From: Nannocystis sp. RBIL2
GTDB taxonomy: Bacteria > Myxococcota_A > Polyangia > Nannocystales > Nannocystaceae
NCBI RefSeq assembly: GCF_026626745.1
Contig: NZ_JAPNJW010000002.1
Location: 4,116,151 to 4,180,150, forward strand
Direction of reading: 5' to 3'
Length of the DNA stretch: 64,000 nt
The first letter of the stretch is position 1, and each line of letters begins with the position of its first letter. Of this stretch, positions 1-10,000 are shown piece by piece. A program made the translations under genes and the position numbers. The notes beneath the pieces were generated by a model, which was not told the DNA's origin, did no database searches, and worked only from the letters and a program-made list of their open reading frames with translations.

Positions 1-1655
1 AAGATCGACGAGCCCGTGGTCCTGGACGACTCGTCGTTCGAGGGCTGGGCCCACAGGACGCCGTCGGGCAGGTTCTTGGCCGCCTGCTCGGGGGTGCGTT
101 CGCAGGTGCCGCCGGGGCGCTCGGGCGGGCTCATGCCCATGAGCGACGCCTGGCAGTCGGGGTCGTAGACGACGTACTGCGACGCGCCGGCGGAGGCGAA
201 CTCGACCTGGCCGTCGCCGTCGAAGTCGCTGATCGTGACCGGGCCGCCCTCGTCGGGCTCGTCGGCGGGGCCGGTCTTGTAGGTCTCGATCGGGCCCCAG
301 ACGACGGCGCCGTCGAGCGACTGCACGCGGAGCTGGCCCTTGTCGCCGGGCGACGACAGGACGACGACCTCGGGCTGCTGGGCAGGATCGACGCCGGGGA
401 TGTTCGAGTAGAGGCCCGCGTCGGCGACGCCGGTGAAGCCGTTTAGCTGCATCGGATTGGCGACGAACCACGGCTTGTCGACCCACTCGGTGGTCACGTC
501 GTCCCAGCCGGCGACCCGACGTGCGGTCACGAGATCCATCTGCCCGTCGAGGTCGACGTCGGCGGTGTACTCCATGCCGGTGGCCTCGCTCGCCAGCCAG
601 GTGGTGAGCAGGCAGCCCTCGGCGTCGAAGACCTGCCGGCCGACGAGGATCTCCGGGCGGTCGTCGTCGTCGAGGTCGATGAGCAGCGGACTGGCGAGAG
701 TGCTGCCGCTGCTGAAGTAGAGCGCCATGTCGTCGTTGTCGCAGTCGCGGCCGTACCACATGCGCTCCAGCACCGGCGGGTCGACCGTGGAGTCGATGCG
801 GACGGCGTAGAGCCGGACCTTCTCGGCGTCGTCGTCGGAGTCGAGCTGGTAGCTGACGAGCTCGGGGTGGCCGCCCTGCGGGACGTCGCCGTCGAGGTCG
901 CCGACCGCCCAGGTGGCGGCGTAGCTCGGGCGGTTGGTGAAGTCGGGCTCGTCGACGCCGCCGAGGCGCATCTGCTCCTCGCAGGTGCGGCCGTCGAACA
1001 CGCGAAGGGTGCCGAGGCGGCTGTCGCTGGCGTTGTGGAAGGTGGTGACGATGATCGAGGGCTGGAGCTTGCCTGGATCCTTGTCGAGGTTGAGGTCGGC
1101 GATCGACGGGGTGGTGTAGATGCGGTTCGAGGCCGCGGTCGGGTCGTCGGGGGCGGTGCCCGTCCACTCGCATTGCAGGGTGGGAGTGACGCCCTCGGGG
1201 ATCGGGGGCTTGGTGCAGTCGGGGTCGTTGATGACGGCGGGCGGAACGTCGTAGGGGATGCACACGCCGTCGGCGTCGCAGTAGGAATCGCCGGGGCAGT
1301 CGTCGTGGGTGACGCAGGGACCGAGGTCGGGGATGCAGGTCTCGTACTTGCAGATGAAGTTGTCGGGGCAGCCGCCGCAGGCGGGATCGCCCGTGGTGTC
1401 GACCGTGGTCGCGGTCGGGTCCGTCGACGTGGTCGAGGTGCCGGTGGTCGGCGGGTCGACGGGGTCGGTCGCGCCGGTGTCAGGGTCGGACGTGCCGGTG
1501 GTCGAGGGCTGCCCGGTCGTGCTGCCCGGGATGCCGGTCGGGTCGCTGGCGGTGACATCGGTGCTCGAGCCCGCCGAGGTGTTGCCATCGTCGCCGCATC
1601 CGGCCCCCCACGTCACTGCACCCACCAGGACCCACGGCTTCCAACGCTTGCGCAT
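1..1655 (-). CDS. FG-GAP/VCBS-repeat lipoprotein, C-terminus cut by window edge
   Basis: I translated this frame from the reverse complement; it stays open to position 1, so the C-terminus is missing. The ATG at 1655 gives MRKRWKPWVLVGAVTWGAGC, a short signal peptide ending in a lipobox-like GAGC. A Thr/Ser/Asp/Pro-rich linker of about 70 residues follows, then a Cys-rich segment (CGGCPDNFICKYETC and CPGDSYCDADGVC), then repeats with D-x-D-G type turns such as DVDLDGQMDLV and DFDGDGQVEF. This architecture is typical of surface lipoproteins of Nannocystaceae, which fold as integrin-alpha-like beta-propellers. The molecular role is unknown. It is transcribed away from the LRR gene at 2171. Family call is firm; function is not. 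Confidence 0.75.
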   Translation of the reverse strand, partial: MRKRWKPWVLVGAVTWGAGCGDDGNTSAGSSTDVTASDPTGIPGSTTGQPSTTGTSDPDTGATDPVDPPTTGTSTTSTDPTATTVDTTGDPACGGCPDNFICKYETCIPDLGPCVTHDDCPGDSYCDADGVCIPYDVPPAVINDPDCTKPPIPEGVTPTLQCEWTGTAPDDPTAASNRIYTTPSIADLNLDKDPGKLQPSIIVTTFHNASDSRLGTLRVFDGRTCEEQMRLGGVDEPDFTNRPSYAATWAVGDLDGDVPQGGHPELVSYQLDSDDDAEKVRLYAVRIDSTVDPPVLERMWYGRDCDNDDMALYFSSGSTLASPLLIDLDDDDRPEILVGRQVFDAEGCLLTTWLASEATGMEYTADVDLDGQMDLVTARRVAGWDDVTTEWVDKPWFVANPMQLNGFTGVADAGLYSNIPGVDPAQQPEVVVLSSPGDKGQLRVQSLDGAVVWGPIETYKTGPADEPDEGGPVTISDFDGDGQVEFASAGASQYVVYDPDCQASLMGMSPPERPGGTCERTPEQAAKNLPDGVLWAQPSNDESSRTTGSSI

Positions 1656-1716
1656 GGGTGCATCGTCGACAACGGGGTGTGCGGCGTCAAGCCGCGGCAC
1701 CGCGCGTGCCCGTGCG

Positions 1717-1734
1717 CCTGTCCAGAGGGACAGG
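1717..1734. repeat. CCTGTCC-AGAG-GGACAGG inverted repeat
   Basis: Perfect 7-bp arms, 4-base loop, in the intergenic region upstream of the LRR and FG-GAP genes. Confidence 0.7.
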
Positions 1735-2124
1735 TGATGAAGATCCGTCGCCGGGCGCCGGGGGACGGAGGCCTCGATGGTCTCCGACGCACCCGCAGCG
1801 GTGCTCAAGGCAGCTCGAGGCGAAGTACCGCGCGTGCTCTTCGTGCACCGGGATCGAGCAGCTCGCGGGTGCTCGGTGTGCCGCAATGCAGACCGCAGGG
1901 GAGCACCGGCAGTCCGTGTCAGGGTTGCCCGGGATGCCGGAGAGCGTTCGACCGCGCGCCGCGGGCGAGCGCCCGCCGCACGCAAGCAGACGCACGCGAG
2001 GATCGCGGCGAGGCGCCGACGCTGCCGCACGGGACGTGGCGGCTCCCTCGAACTCGGACATGGGAGCGGCGCGGTCGCGTCGCCGCAGAAGGTCACTCTG
2101 ACGCCGCGGCCGTGAAGCCGCGAG

Positions 2125-2146
2125 CATGTCCCCCGGGACATGTCCC
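2125..2146. repeat. Overlapping CATGTCCC/GGGACATG palindromes
   Basis: CATGTCCC-CC-GGGACATG (2125-2142) overlaps the perfect 12-bp palindrome GGGACATGTCCC (2135-2146), 24 bases before the LRR start. It could be an operator for that gene. Confidence 0.7.
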
Positions 2147-2170
2147 CTCCAGTGTGCCATCCTGGGCGCC

Positions 2171-3019
2171 ATGGACGATCGCCTCGGCACGCTGACCGAC
2201 CTGTTGCAGCAGACCCCCAGCGAAGCGCTGTGGACCGCGCTCTGTGAGGAGCTCGCGCAGTGGGAGCCGAAGGCGCTGGCGCAGGTCGCCCTGCCGCGCG
2301 TGCAGGAGCAGCTGGAGCGCTGGCCGGACGAGGTGGAGCGCTGGGCCGACGCCGGGCCGCTGGTGACAGTGCAGCGCGTGGCGGGGGCCGCTGCGCTCAA
2401 GAAGCTGGCGCAGGCGGGCCAGCCGGTGCGGTGGCTGGAGCTGCGGCTGAGCGCCGTGGGCGAGCGCGCGGTGCCGGGGATCGTCGCCAGCCTGCAGGCG
2501 CTGCAGCCGTACGGCCTGTCGCTCGAGGTCGAGGAGGTGGACGACGGCAACGGCGTCGCGCCGCTCGCCGAGCTGGACGCGCCGCGGCTGCGCGTGTTGA
2601 CGATCGAGGCGCCCGGGCTGGGCGACGCCGCCGCCGAGAACATCGCCGACAACCCGAAGTTGACCGGGCTGATGCGCCTGTCGCTCGCCGGCTCCGGGCT
2701 CACGAGCGCGGGGGCCAAGGCACTGGCCAAGGGGGCGCACCTGGCCAGCCTCACCGCGCTGGACCTCGCCAACAACAAGCCGGGCGACGCCGGCCTGCGC
2801 GCGCTGCTGCAGAGCCCTCACCTCGGGCGGCTGACGAAGCTCTCGCTGGCCGGCTGCGGGCTCGGACCGAAGGCCGCCCAGGTGCTGGCGCAGAGCAGCG
2901 CGGTGGCTCGATTGACGACGCTCGAGCTGGCCGACAATCGCCTCACCGCCGCGGGGCGGGCCGCCCTGGCCGCGTCGCCGCACCTGGGCGAGGCGGTCAA
3001 GCGCGCGCTGCCGGACTGA
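2171..3019 (+). CDS. Leucine-rich-repeat protein
   Basis: 282 residues from ATG 2171; an upstream in-frame start at 2126 would run through the GGACATGTCC palindrome and is less likely. The N-terminal third (MDDRLGTLTDLLQQTPSEAL) is helical and resembles the 'TIGR02996' type leader of myxobacterial LRR proteins. The C-terminal half carries about five ribonuclease-inhibitor-like repeats with the pattern L-x-x-L-x-L-A-x-N/G-x-L, for example LTALDLANNKPGDAGL, LTKLSLAGCGLGPKAA and LTTLELADNRLTAAG. There is no signal peptide or membrane segment, so it is probably cytoplasmic and protein-binding. It is convergent with tssA; a T6SS connection would be speculation. Confidence 0.75.
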   Translation: MDDRLGTLTDLLQQTPSEALWTALCEELAQWEPKALAQVALPRVQEQLERWPDEVERWADAGPLVTVQRVAGAAALKKLAQAGQPVRWLELRLSAVGERAVPGIVASLQALQPYGLSLEVEEVDDGNGVAPLAELDAPRLRVLTIEAPGLGDAAAENIADNPKLTGLMRLSLAGSGLTSAGAKALAKGAHLASLTALDLANNKPGDAGLRALLQSPHLGRLTKLSLAGCGLGPKAAQVLAQSSAVARLTTLELADNRLTAAGRAALAASPHLGEAVKRALPD

Positions 3020-3092
3020 CCCAGCGAATCATCGAGACGAAGGGCGGGCACGCCGACCACCCTCTCGCGCGGTGATGACATGGATGACCCGA

Positions 3093-3160
3093 AGGACATG
3101 TCACATGTCCTCTAGGACATCATGGTCGGCTATCCGAGGGACATTTTTAAAAAATGTCCC
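3093..3160. repeat. Two adjacent long perfect inverted repeats of the GGACA family
   Basis: AGGACATGT-C-ACATGTCCT (3093-3111) and GGGACATTTTT-A-AAAAATGTCCC (3138-3160) lie between the convergent LRR and tssA genes. Both are perfect apart from a one-base centre. The position suggests a shared bidirectional terminator, although the second has a central T/A run rather than a flanking one. Confidence 0.7.
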
Positions 3161-3171
3161 CGAGGACAGCC

Positions 3172-5592
3172 TCAGCTCTTCGGCACCAGCGCCGCCGCCC
3201 GCACCGGGTCGAGGCCGGCGAGGCGGGCCAGCGCCGCGTCGACGATCGCCTTCTCGGCCGGCTGACCCTTCGGCGCGCTGCGGACGTGGCCCTCGAGGCA
3301 GCGGGCGGCCAGCTCCGGCTCCCACGCCTCGAGGTGCTGCCCGTCGATCTCGCCGACGAGGCCGGCGAACAGCGAGCGGGCCAGGCCGAGCTCGCCGCCG
3401 TCGAGGCAGGCCTCTGCCAGCTCGACGCGGCGGAGGAAGCGAGACCGCCCGCCCACGGCCGACTGCACGCGCGCGGCTCCGAGGCGCAGGCCCTCCTCGC
3501 GCTTGCCGCGGAGCAGGCCCTTGATCTGCGCGATCGCGGCGTCGTCGATCCCGCTGGCCACCGGCGCCGCGATCACGATCTGCGCCGGTCCCCCGGCAGT
3601 CGCCGCACCGCCGCCGCCACCGCCGCCGCCGCCGCCGAGCGCCTCGCGCTCGAGCAGCGCCCGGGTCGCGTCGCTGCACATCGGCACGCCCGAGTTGTCC
3701 TTGAGCTCGAAGATCTTCGGCAGGCGCGTCAGCAGGGCGCCGACCTCGGCCAAAAGGCCGCGCAGGGCCGCGTCGTGATCGGGGCCGAGGTTTTTCAGCG
3801 CCTCGATGCTGTAGCGGTGGAGGTCGAGCGTGAACCGATTCATCGGCAGCAGCGACTCGCTGTTCTCGACCAGCTCGGGCCACTTGCCGGCGTTCATCAG
3901 CGCCTCGAGGCGGTTGCGCTCGCCCTCGGGCAGGCCGTTGATCGCGGTGTTGCCGTCGGGGCGGATCGGCGGCGGCGCGGCGATGTAGATCCACAGGCCC
4001 GAGCGCAGCAGGCGATAGGCCAGCGCGTCGCTCGTCTTGGCCCGGCGCAGCGCGTGCCCCAGCTTGACCAGCTCCTCGCCGGTGCCGCGCAGGAACTTGT
4101 CGACCGCGGCGAGGTCGGCGGTCGGCGCGGCGGCGACGGCCTTGGGCGGCTCGATCACCACGGCCGGCTTCGGCGGGCTGGCCTGAGAGACAGGTGGCGG
4201 CGACGGCGGGGGCGGCGGCGCAGGCGGCGGCGCCTGGGGCGGCGGCGCCGGTGCCTCGACCTTCGGCGGCGGCGGTGGCGGCGGCGGAGCGGCCGGCTTG
4301 GGCGGCTCGGGGGCGGGGATCGTCAGCAGCAGCTGATCGATCGACTGCAGCAGCGGGCGCAGGTTGGGCGCCTGGTCGGCGTAGCGGGCCCGCACCACCT
4401 GCTGCAGCCGCGTCGTGTTGTCCTTGAGCTGCTCGAGCGCCGCGCGCTCGCTCGGCTTCGGCTGCCACGCGCCCAGCTCCGGCTCGAGCAGCTCGAGCAC
4501 GCCGCGCAGCGCCCCCGCGCGGCCGCGCAGGCGGGCCGCCGGCGGGAACGCGGTGTCCCAGAACGCGTCGGCGACCTCGGCGAGGATCGCCAGGCCGAGC
4601 GCGAGGCCGTCGATGCGCCGCGTCTTGAACCGCGCCAGCGCCTGGTGGCACGCCACCCGCAGGTCCTTCGCCTGCGACTTCAGCACCACGTCGGCGTTCT
4701 GCACGATCCCGGCCCAGTCGATCGCCCCGCCGGTCGGCGACTGCAGCTTGTCGACCTCGGCCAGGATCGCCTGGTACTCGGCCGACTCGGTCGGGTCGCG
4801 GCCCGCCGGGTTGGCCCCGGCGATCGGCGCGAGCCACGGCGCAGCGATGTCCTTCGGGGTCGGCTTGGCGGGCGGCGGCGGCGGCTCGGACGCGGCGACC
4901 GGCGGCGGCGCGGCGGGGGTCGCAGCGGCGACGGGCGGCGGGCTCGCGGGCGCGGCGGCTGACTGTGAGGACATGTCCGGAGCGACCTGTCCCGAAGGCG
5001 CTTCGGGCTGCGCCTCGGCCTTGGGCTCCGGCGGCAGGGTCGCCTGGATGCTGTCGAGGAGGTCCGACCACTCCTTGAAGGAGGGCACGTGGTCGCCGAG
5101 CTTGTCGCGGGCGCGGCCGCGGAGCTGCTTACTGGCGGTGACGAGGGCGGTGATCGCCGCGCGGTCGGACACCTGCGGGGTGTAGCTCTGCAGCGCCGAG
5201 GCGGCGTGCTCGAGCAGCCACTTGAGCGCGGTGCCGCGGCCCTTGGCGCGGGCGACCGGCGGGTACATCGTGTCCCAGAAGCGGTCGAACAGGCCGTCGA
5301 CGACGAGGACGGCGACGGCGAGGCCGTGGATCCCGCGGGTCTTGTGCAGGGCGAAGCCGAAGTAGGCGGCGACGAGGAGGTCCTTGGCGACCTTGCCGAG
5401 GATCTCGCGGCCGAGGCTCTCGACGCGCGGCCAGCCGACGGCCTCGCCGATCGGCGAGTTCTCCTTGTCGACCTCGACCCGCAGCTCCTGGTAGCGCTCG
5501 TCGGTGCTGGGGTTCTTGCCGCCCGGCTCGGCGGCGGAGATCGGCGCGAGCAGGGCCTCGGCCTCCTTGATGAACACCTCGGCGATCGCCAC
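3172..5592 (-). CDS. tssA: TssA-type T6SS protein with two tandem ImpA-N domains
   Basis: 806 residues, starting at GTG 5592 behind AGGAGGGAGCC. TssA proteins bind the baseplate and the growing sheath/tube distal end. The first ImpA-N domain (about residues 10-130) contains LLAPISAAEPGGKNPSTDE, KDLLVAAYFGFALHKTRGIHG and FWDTMYPP. A second copy (about 250-375) contains WLAPIAGANPAGRDPTES, KDLRVACHQALARFKTRRIDG and FWDTAFPP. Pro/Ala-rich linkers flank the second copy. The C-terminal VasJ-like region (about 500-806) includes YRLLRSGLWIYIAAPPPIRPDG and a run of ten glycines. Family members normally have a single ImpA-N domain. It is the last gene of the tssJKLMCA block, 23 bases after tssC. Confidence 0.9.
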   Translation of the reverse strand: MAIAEVFIKEAEALLAPISAAEPGGKNPSTDERYQELRVEVDKENSPIGEAVGWPRVESLGREILGKVAKDLLVAAYFGFALHKTRGIHGLAVAVLVVDGLFDRFWDTMYPPVARAKGRGTALKWLLEHAASALQSYTPQVSDRAAITALVTASKQLRGRARDKLGDHVPSFKEWSDLLDSIQATLPPEPKAEAQPEAPSGQVAPDMSSQSAAAPASPPPVAAATPAAPPPVAASEPPPPPAKPTPKDIAAPWLAPIAGANPAGRDPTESAEYQAILAEVDKLQSPTGGAIDWAGIVQNADVVLKSQAKDLRVACHQALARFKTRRIDGLALGLAILAEVADAFWDTAFPPAARLRGRAGALRGVLELLEPELGAWQPKPSERAALEQLKDNTTRLQQVVRARYADQAPNLRPLLQSIDQLLLTIPAPEPPKPAAPPPPPPPPKVEAPAPPPQAPPPAPPPPPSPPPVSQASPPKPAVVIEPPKAVAAAPTADLAAVDKFLRGTGEELVKLGHALRRAKTSDALAYRLLRSGLWIYIAAPPPIRPDGNTAINGLPEGERNRLEALMNAGKWPELVENSESLLPMNRFTLDLHRYSIEALKNLGPDHDAALRGLLAEVGALLTRLPKIFELKDNSGVPMCSDATRALLEREALGGGGGGGGGGAATAGGPAQIVIAAPVASGIDDAAIAQIKGLLRGKREEGLRLGAARVQSAVGGRSRFLRRVELAEACLDGGELGLARSLFAGLVGEIDGQHLEAWEPELAARCLEGHVRSAPKGQPAEKAIVDAALARLAGLDPVRAAALVPKS

Positions 5593-5615
5593 GGCTCCCT
5601 CCTATTCCCCTGGGC

Positions 5616-7058
5616 TCACTCGCGCGAGCCCGTGCTCTTCTCCAGGCGCCCGAGCAGCGACAGCGTGAACGAGGCGCTGTTGTGCGTGAGGTGCGGCTGC
5701 AGCAGCAATTGACAGCGGTACCAGCCGGTCTGGCCCTCGACCGACTCGACCTTGATCGAGGCCTTGCGCAGCGGCTTGCGGGCCCGCGTCTCCCAGTGCG
5801 GGTTCTCGACGTCGGACACGAAGCCGCGCAGCCAGTCGGTCAGCTCCTTCTGCAGGGTCTGCCGGCTGTCCCACTGGCCGAGGCGCTCGCTCTGCACGCG
5901 CTTGATGTAGTGCGACAGCCGGCACACCAGGAACATGTACGGCAGCTGGGCGCCGAGCCGCTCCGAGGCCTGGGCCGCGCGGCCCTCCTCGGTGTCGGCG
6001 TACTTGCGCGGCTTCTGCGTCGACGAGGCCGAGTGGATCATCGCCCCGCCGGAGGCGCGGTCGTAGACGAGGGCGATGAAGCCCTCCTCGCTGAGCATGT
6101 GCTCGATGCGGCTGGTGACCAGGCACTCGAACGGGCACCGCGGCGCGAGGCCCGGCATCGACGGGAAGCCGATCTGCGTCAGCCCCTCGATCATGCCGCC
6201 GGCGCGCGAGCCGATGATGTACACGCACCAGCGCGTGCGCGCGAAGCTGTCGATCGCCCGCACCGCGAACGCGAACGAGGCCCGGCCCCACAGGTAGTGA
6301 TCGTGGTCGTCCTCGACGCGCTCGCGGTAGCGCAGCTGCATGAAAGGGTCGCCGTCGACGCGGTACGGCACGCGCAGCAGGAACCGCGGCAGGCACAGGC
6401 CGACGTAGCGCGCGTCCTCGGTGTCGCGGAAGGCGTGCCACAGGCGGTAGCGCGGGCCGCCGAGGATCGCCCGCAGGTCGCGGACGCGCGGCATCTGATC
6501 GAGACACTCGAGGCCGAAGAAGCCGGCCGCGGCGTTGGCGATGAACGGCGAGTGGGACATCGCCGCGACCGCGGCGCACTGGCGCAGCAGCCCGAGGTCC
6601 TCCGCCCCGGGGCCGAAGTCGTAGTCGGCGCAGATGAGCCCGTACGGCTTGCCGCCGAACGTCGCGTAGGCGCTCGTGTACACCAGGCGGTACAGGCCCG
6701 ACTGAGGGATCTCCGGCGCGTCGGCGAAGTCGTCGGCCAGCTCCTGCTTCGTCACGCTGACCAGCTCGATGAACGTGTTGTCGCCCTCGCGCACGTGGTC
6801 GACCACGAACCGCAGCCCGCGCCACGCCGACTCCAGCGCCTGCACGTTCGGGTGGTGGATGATCTGGTCGAGCTGACGGGTCAGCCGGCGGTCGAGCTCG
6901 GCGATCATGCTGTCGACGTGGACCGCGTCGACCTGCTCCGACGCGCGCCAGGCCGCCGTGCGGGCCAGCCCGGCGAGCACCGTCTTGAGCCCGCGGCGGA
7001 CCCTCGGGCGGTCGCTCTCGGGCACGCCCTCGAGCAGCGCTTCGAGCACCGTCGCCAC
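5616..7058 (-). CDS. tssC: TssC (VipB/ImpC) T6SS contractile sheath large subunit
   Basis: 480 residues from GTG 7058, with GGAGG nine bases upstream inside the end of tssM (gap of 2 bases). It matches the TssC family along its full length: LDQIIHHPNVQALESAWRGL, ATFGGKPYGLICADYDFGPG, SHSPFIANAAAGFFGL, RYVGLCLPRFLLRVPY, ASFAFAVRAIDSFARTRWC and RLGAQLPYMFLVCRLSHYIK. TssC polymerises with TssB into the contractile sheath. Oddly, no tssB accompanies it here, although the two are normally adjacent. Family assignment is very firm. Confidence 0.93.
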   Translation of the reverse strand: MATVLEALLEGVPESDRPRVRRGLKTVLAGLARTAAWRASEQVDAVHVDSMIAELDRRLTRQLDQIIHHPNVQALESAWRGLRFVVDHVREGDNTFIELVSVTKQELADDFADAPEIPQSGLYRLVYTSAYATFGGKPYGLICADYDFGPGAEDLGLLRQCAAVAAMSHSPFIANAAAGFFGLECLDQMPRVRDLRAILGGPRYRLWHAFRDTEDARYVGLCLPRFLLRVPYRVDGDPFMQLRYRERVEDDHDHYLWGRASFAFAVRAIDSFARTRWCVYIIGSRAGGMIEGLTQIGFPSMPGLAPRCPFECLVTSRIEHMLSEEGFIALVYDRASGGAMIHSASSTQKPRKYADTEEGRAAQASERLGAQLPYMFLVCRLSHYIKRVQSERLGQWDSRQTLQKELTDWLRGFVSDVENPHWETRARKPLRKASIKVESVEGQTGWYRCQLLLQPHLTHNSASFTLSLLGRLEKSTGSRE

Positions 7059-7060
7059 GG

Positions 7061-10000
7061 TCAGCTGCCTCCGCAGGGCGTCATGTTGGTGAACAGCCGC
7101 TTCGGCGGCAGCACGTCGGCGGCGCGGACCAGCGACAGGAACTGCTTGCTGCCGTTCGGCAGGCCGAAGAACGCGGTGCCGCCGCGGACCCGGCGCGGCC
7201 GCACGCGCACGTCGAGCTGGCCGAGGTTGTACGACGTCATGTCGAAGCGGAAGTTGATGACCTCGTCACCCTTGAACTCCGGCACCGCCGACGGCGGCTT
7301 CTCGAGCAGCTCGAACAGGCCCCACTCGCCGGACATCGCTAGCACCTTGTTGCCCTGGCGCCCGTAGGCCTTGAGCGAGGCGCCGTGCTCCTCCTTGCCG
7401 GGCCAGCGCATCAGGGTCGGCTTCTCGTTGCCGCACGCGAAGTCGATCTTCTTGCCCTCGATCGAGACCTCGACCTTGCTGACCTGCGGGTTGCAGGCGA
7501 GGATCAGCTCGAAGTCGACGCGCAGCTCCTCGTTCTGGAAGAACACCGTGCCGATGTCCTGGGCGCGGTTGAGGAAGCGGATCACGCCGGAGTCGAGCTT
7601 GGGCCCGTCGTTGCGGCCGCGGTCGCGCAGCTCGACGGTGTTGCCCTCGAGCACGACGTAGCCGGACAAGAGCTCCTCGCGGGCCTTGCGGATGAAGCCA
7701 TTCTCGGGGTGGAAGAACTCCTCGAAGTCGGCCACCGCCGCGTCGCTGCGCGAGTCGGCGGCGAACGGGTAGCGGCCGTCGAAGCGCTCGTACATCGGGT
7801 CGACGATGCGCGCGCACCAGTCGGCCACCGCGCCGGTGCCCTGGTCGCGGACCAGCATGCGCAGCAGCTCCTCGAGCGGCGTGACCAGCAGCTTGGTCGT
7901 GCCCGCCGTCCAGGTGTCGAGCTCGGCGTCCTGCACGAGCGACTTGGTGAAGTCGATCGCGCCGCGCAGCTGCTCGACCAGCGCCTTCTCCTCTTCCTTG
8001 TTCTCGAGCGCCTTGCCGATCGCGTCGCGCAGCTCCTTGAGCCGCCCGTGGTACTGGTCGAGCCCGGCGGCGCCCTCCTTGCCCTCGGGGGCGACGCCGA
8101 AGATCACCAGGCGCGCGAACTCCTTGCGCACCGCGTCCGCCTTGACGAGGCCGCCGGTGTTCTTGTCCTTGTCCTTGCTCAGCAGGGCCATCAGCGACTT
8201 GTTGTCGCCGTAGTCGTAGTCGTCGGTGATCTCGCTGTGGCGCTTGAGCTCCGCGAACACCCGCCACAGCGGCAGGCGCGGGCCCTTGACCAGCTCGCCC
8301 ATCAGCCGCTTGCCCTCGTCGAGGCTGGTCGGCGGGGCGATGCGCGTGCGCTGGATGAAGCGGCGCCACTCCTCCGTGTACATCTTGAAGTACTCGGTCC
8401 GCATCTCGGCGCCGCGCCGGCGCTGGCGCGAGCTGGCCTGGGCCTGGTCGAGCCCGAGCACCCACGAGTCGGCCTCGAGCGCGCTCGCCAGCTCGCGCTT
8501 GACGTAGGCCCAGCCCTCGATCGTGAACGCCGCCCGCACCTCGGTGCCGTCGTTCTCGAGGTCCGGCAGGCCGGTCAGCGTGCGCAGGTTGATCTTCGAC
8601 AGCTCCTGGATGCCGTTGACCTCGTCGACGATCTTGTCGACCTCGGCGCGCACCGAGTCCTCGCGCTTGAGGATCTCCTGCACCTGCTCGATGAGCGGCG
8701 CCTCGCGCGGCAGGTTGAAGTCGCTGTCCTGGGCGAGGTCGATGTACTTGTCGACCGCGCGCTCGATCGCCGCGTACTCGGCCGTGCCGGTCTGCGTGCG
8801 TGCGCTGCCGGACCAGCGGATCCGCAGCGTCTCGCGCAGGAACTTCGACTCCTGCGTGATCGGCTGCATCTCGTAGTTCTTCTTGTCGCCGGTGACGAGC
8901 AAGTAGAACCGCAGCGACAGCCGGTTGCGCACCCGATCCTCGATGTCGGGGATCAGCTCCGGCGACTCGAAGCGGGCCGCGAAGTCACGCAGCTCGGCCT
9001 CGGCCTTGTCGCGCAGGGTCGAGGTCACGCCGGCGAACATCGCCTTCTTGTAGAAGGTGCGCAGCGGCGGCACGACCTCGTCGCGGAACAGGCCCCACTC
9101 GCGCACGTCGTCGCGGTCGTCGCCGCTCTCGTCCTCCCAGCGGGCCAGGAGCTCGCGCAGCGGCACGATCTTGCCGCTCTCGACCGGGACGCGCCGGCGC
9201 CCGCCGAGCTCGGCCGCGGCCGCGGCGCTGGCGTCGGCGGTCTGCTGGTTGAGCTCGCGGTTGCGGCCGGCCGCGCCGGCCGAGTCGAGCGCGACGTACA
9301 GGCCGACCATGCCGAGCGACGCGCCGACGGCGACCCGCTTGAACGTCGACCGCTGCAGCGCGCGGGTGGTCCGACGCGCCAGGCCGCCGGCCCGCAGCAC
9401 GTGGGTGCCGACCAGCTCCTCGGCGAAGATCCGCTTGCTCGACGCCGGGTCGGGCAAGGCCGGGGTGAAGTTGCCGCGTGTCTTTTTGGCCAGGTTCTCG
9501 AGGACAGCGTCGACGACCGGCTCGCCGTCCTGCAGCGCGCTGGTGAGGAACACGCCGCGCAGGCGCACCGGGTCGCCGCCGCGGGCCGCGAGCACGCGCT
9601 GGGCGATGGCGGCGAGCGGCTCCTGCATGCCGGCGATCTGCTGCACGAGGGTGTAGATCCGGCCCTGGCGCGGCGGATCGGGCTCGCGGAAGCGGCTGAG
9701 CAGGCGCAGCGCGCGGCGGTCGAGCCAGCCGGCCAGCGCGTCGAAGCGCGAGCGCAGCTCCTTGACCGCGAGCTCCTCGCTGCGGCCGTCGGGCAGCTCG
9801 AAGCCCAGCGGCGCGCTCAGGTTCTCGAACGCGGCGAGCACGTCGCCGAAGCCCGACAGGCGGTCGAGGCGGGTGACCACCAGGAACACCGGCACGTGGA
9901 CCTGCAGGTTCGTCACCAGGTCCGAGACCTCGGCGGCGAGCAGGTCGCCGATCTCGCCGGCGCGGGCGATCGGGTCGGCCGCGGTGACGAGGTCGTCGGC

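Larger units (their letters stand above)
1656..2170. other. Intergenic region between divergent genes
   Basis: About 515 bases separate the FG-GAP lipoprotein (minus) from the LRR gene (plus). I see no convincing gene: the open frames here are GC-driven and lack start signals. It holds two inverted repeats of the TGTCC/GGACA family, at 1717-1734 and 2125-2146. Promoters for both flanking genes should lie here, but I could not recognise clear -35/-10 boxes. Confidence 0.5.

Noticed and set aside
2093..2983. Long minus-strand frame opposite the LRR gene
   Set aside because: Gln/Arg/Leu-rich antisense shadow with no domain and no start signal; the plus frame has clear LRRs.
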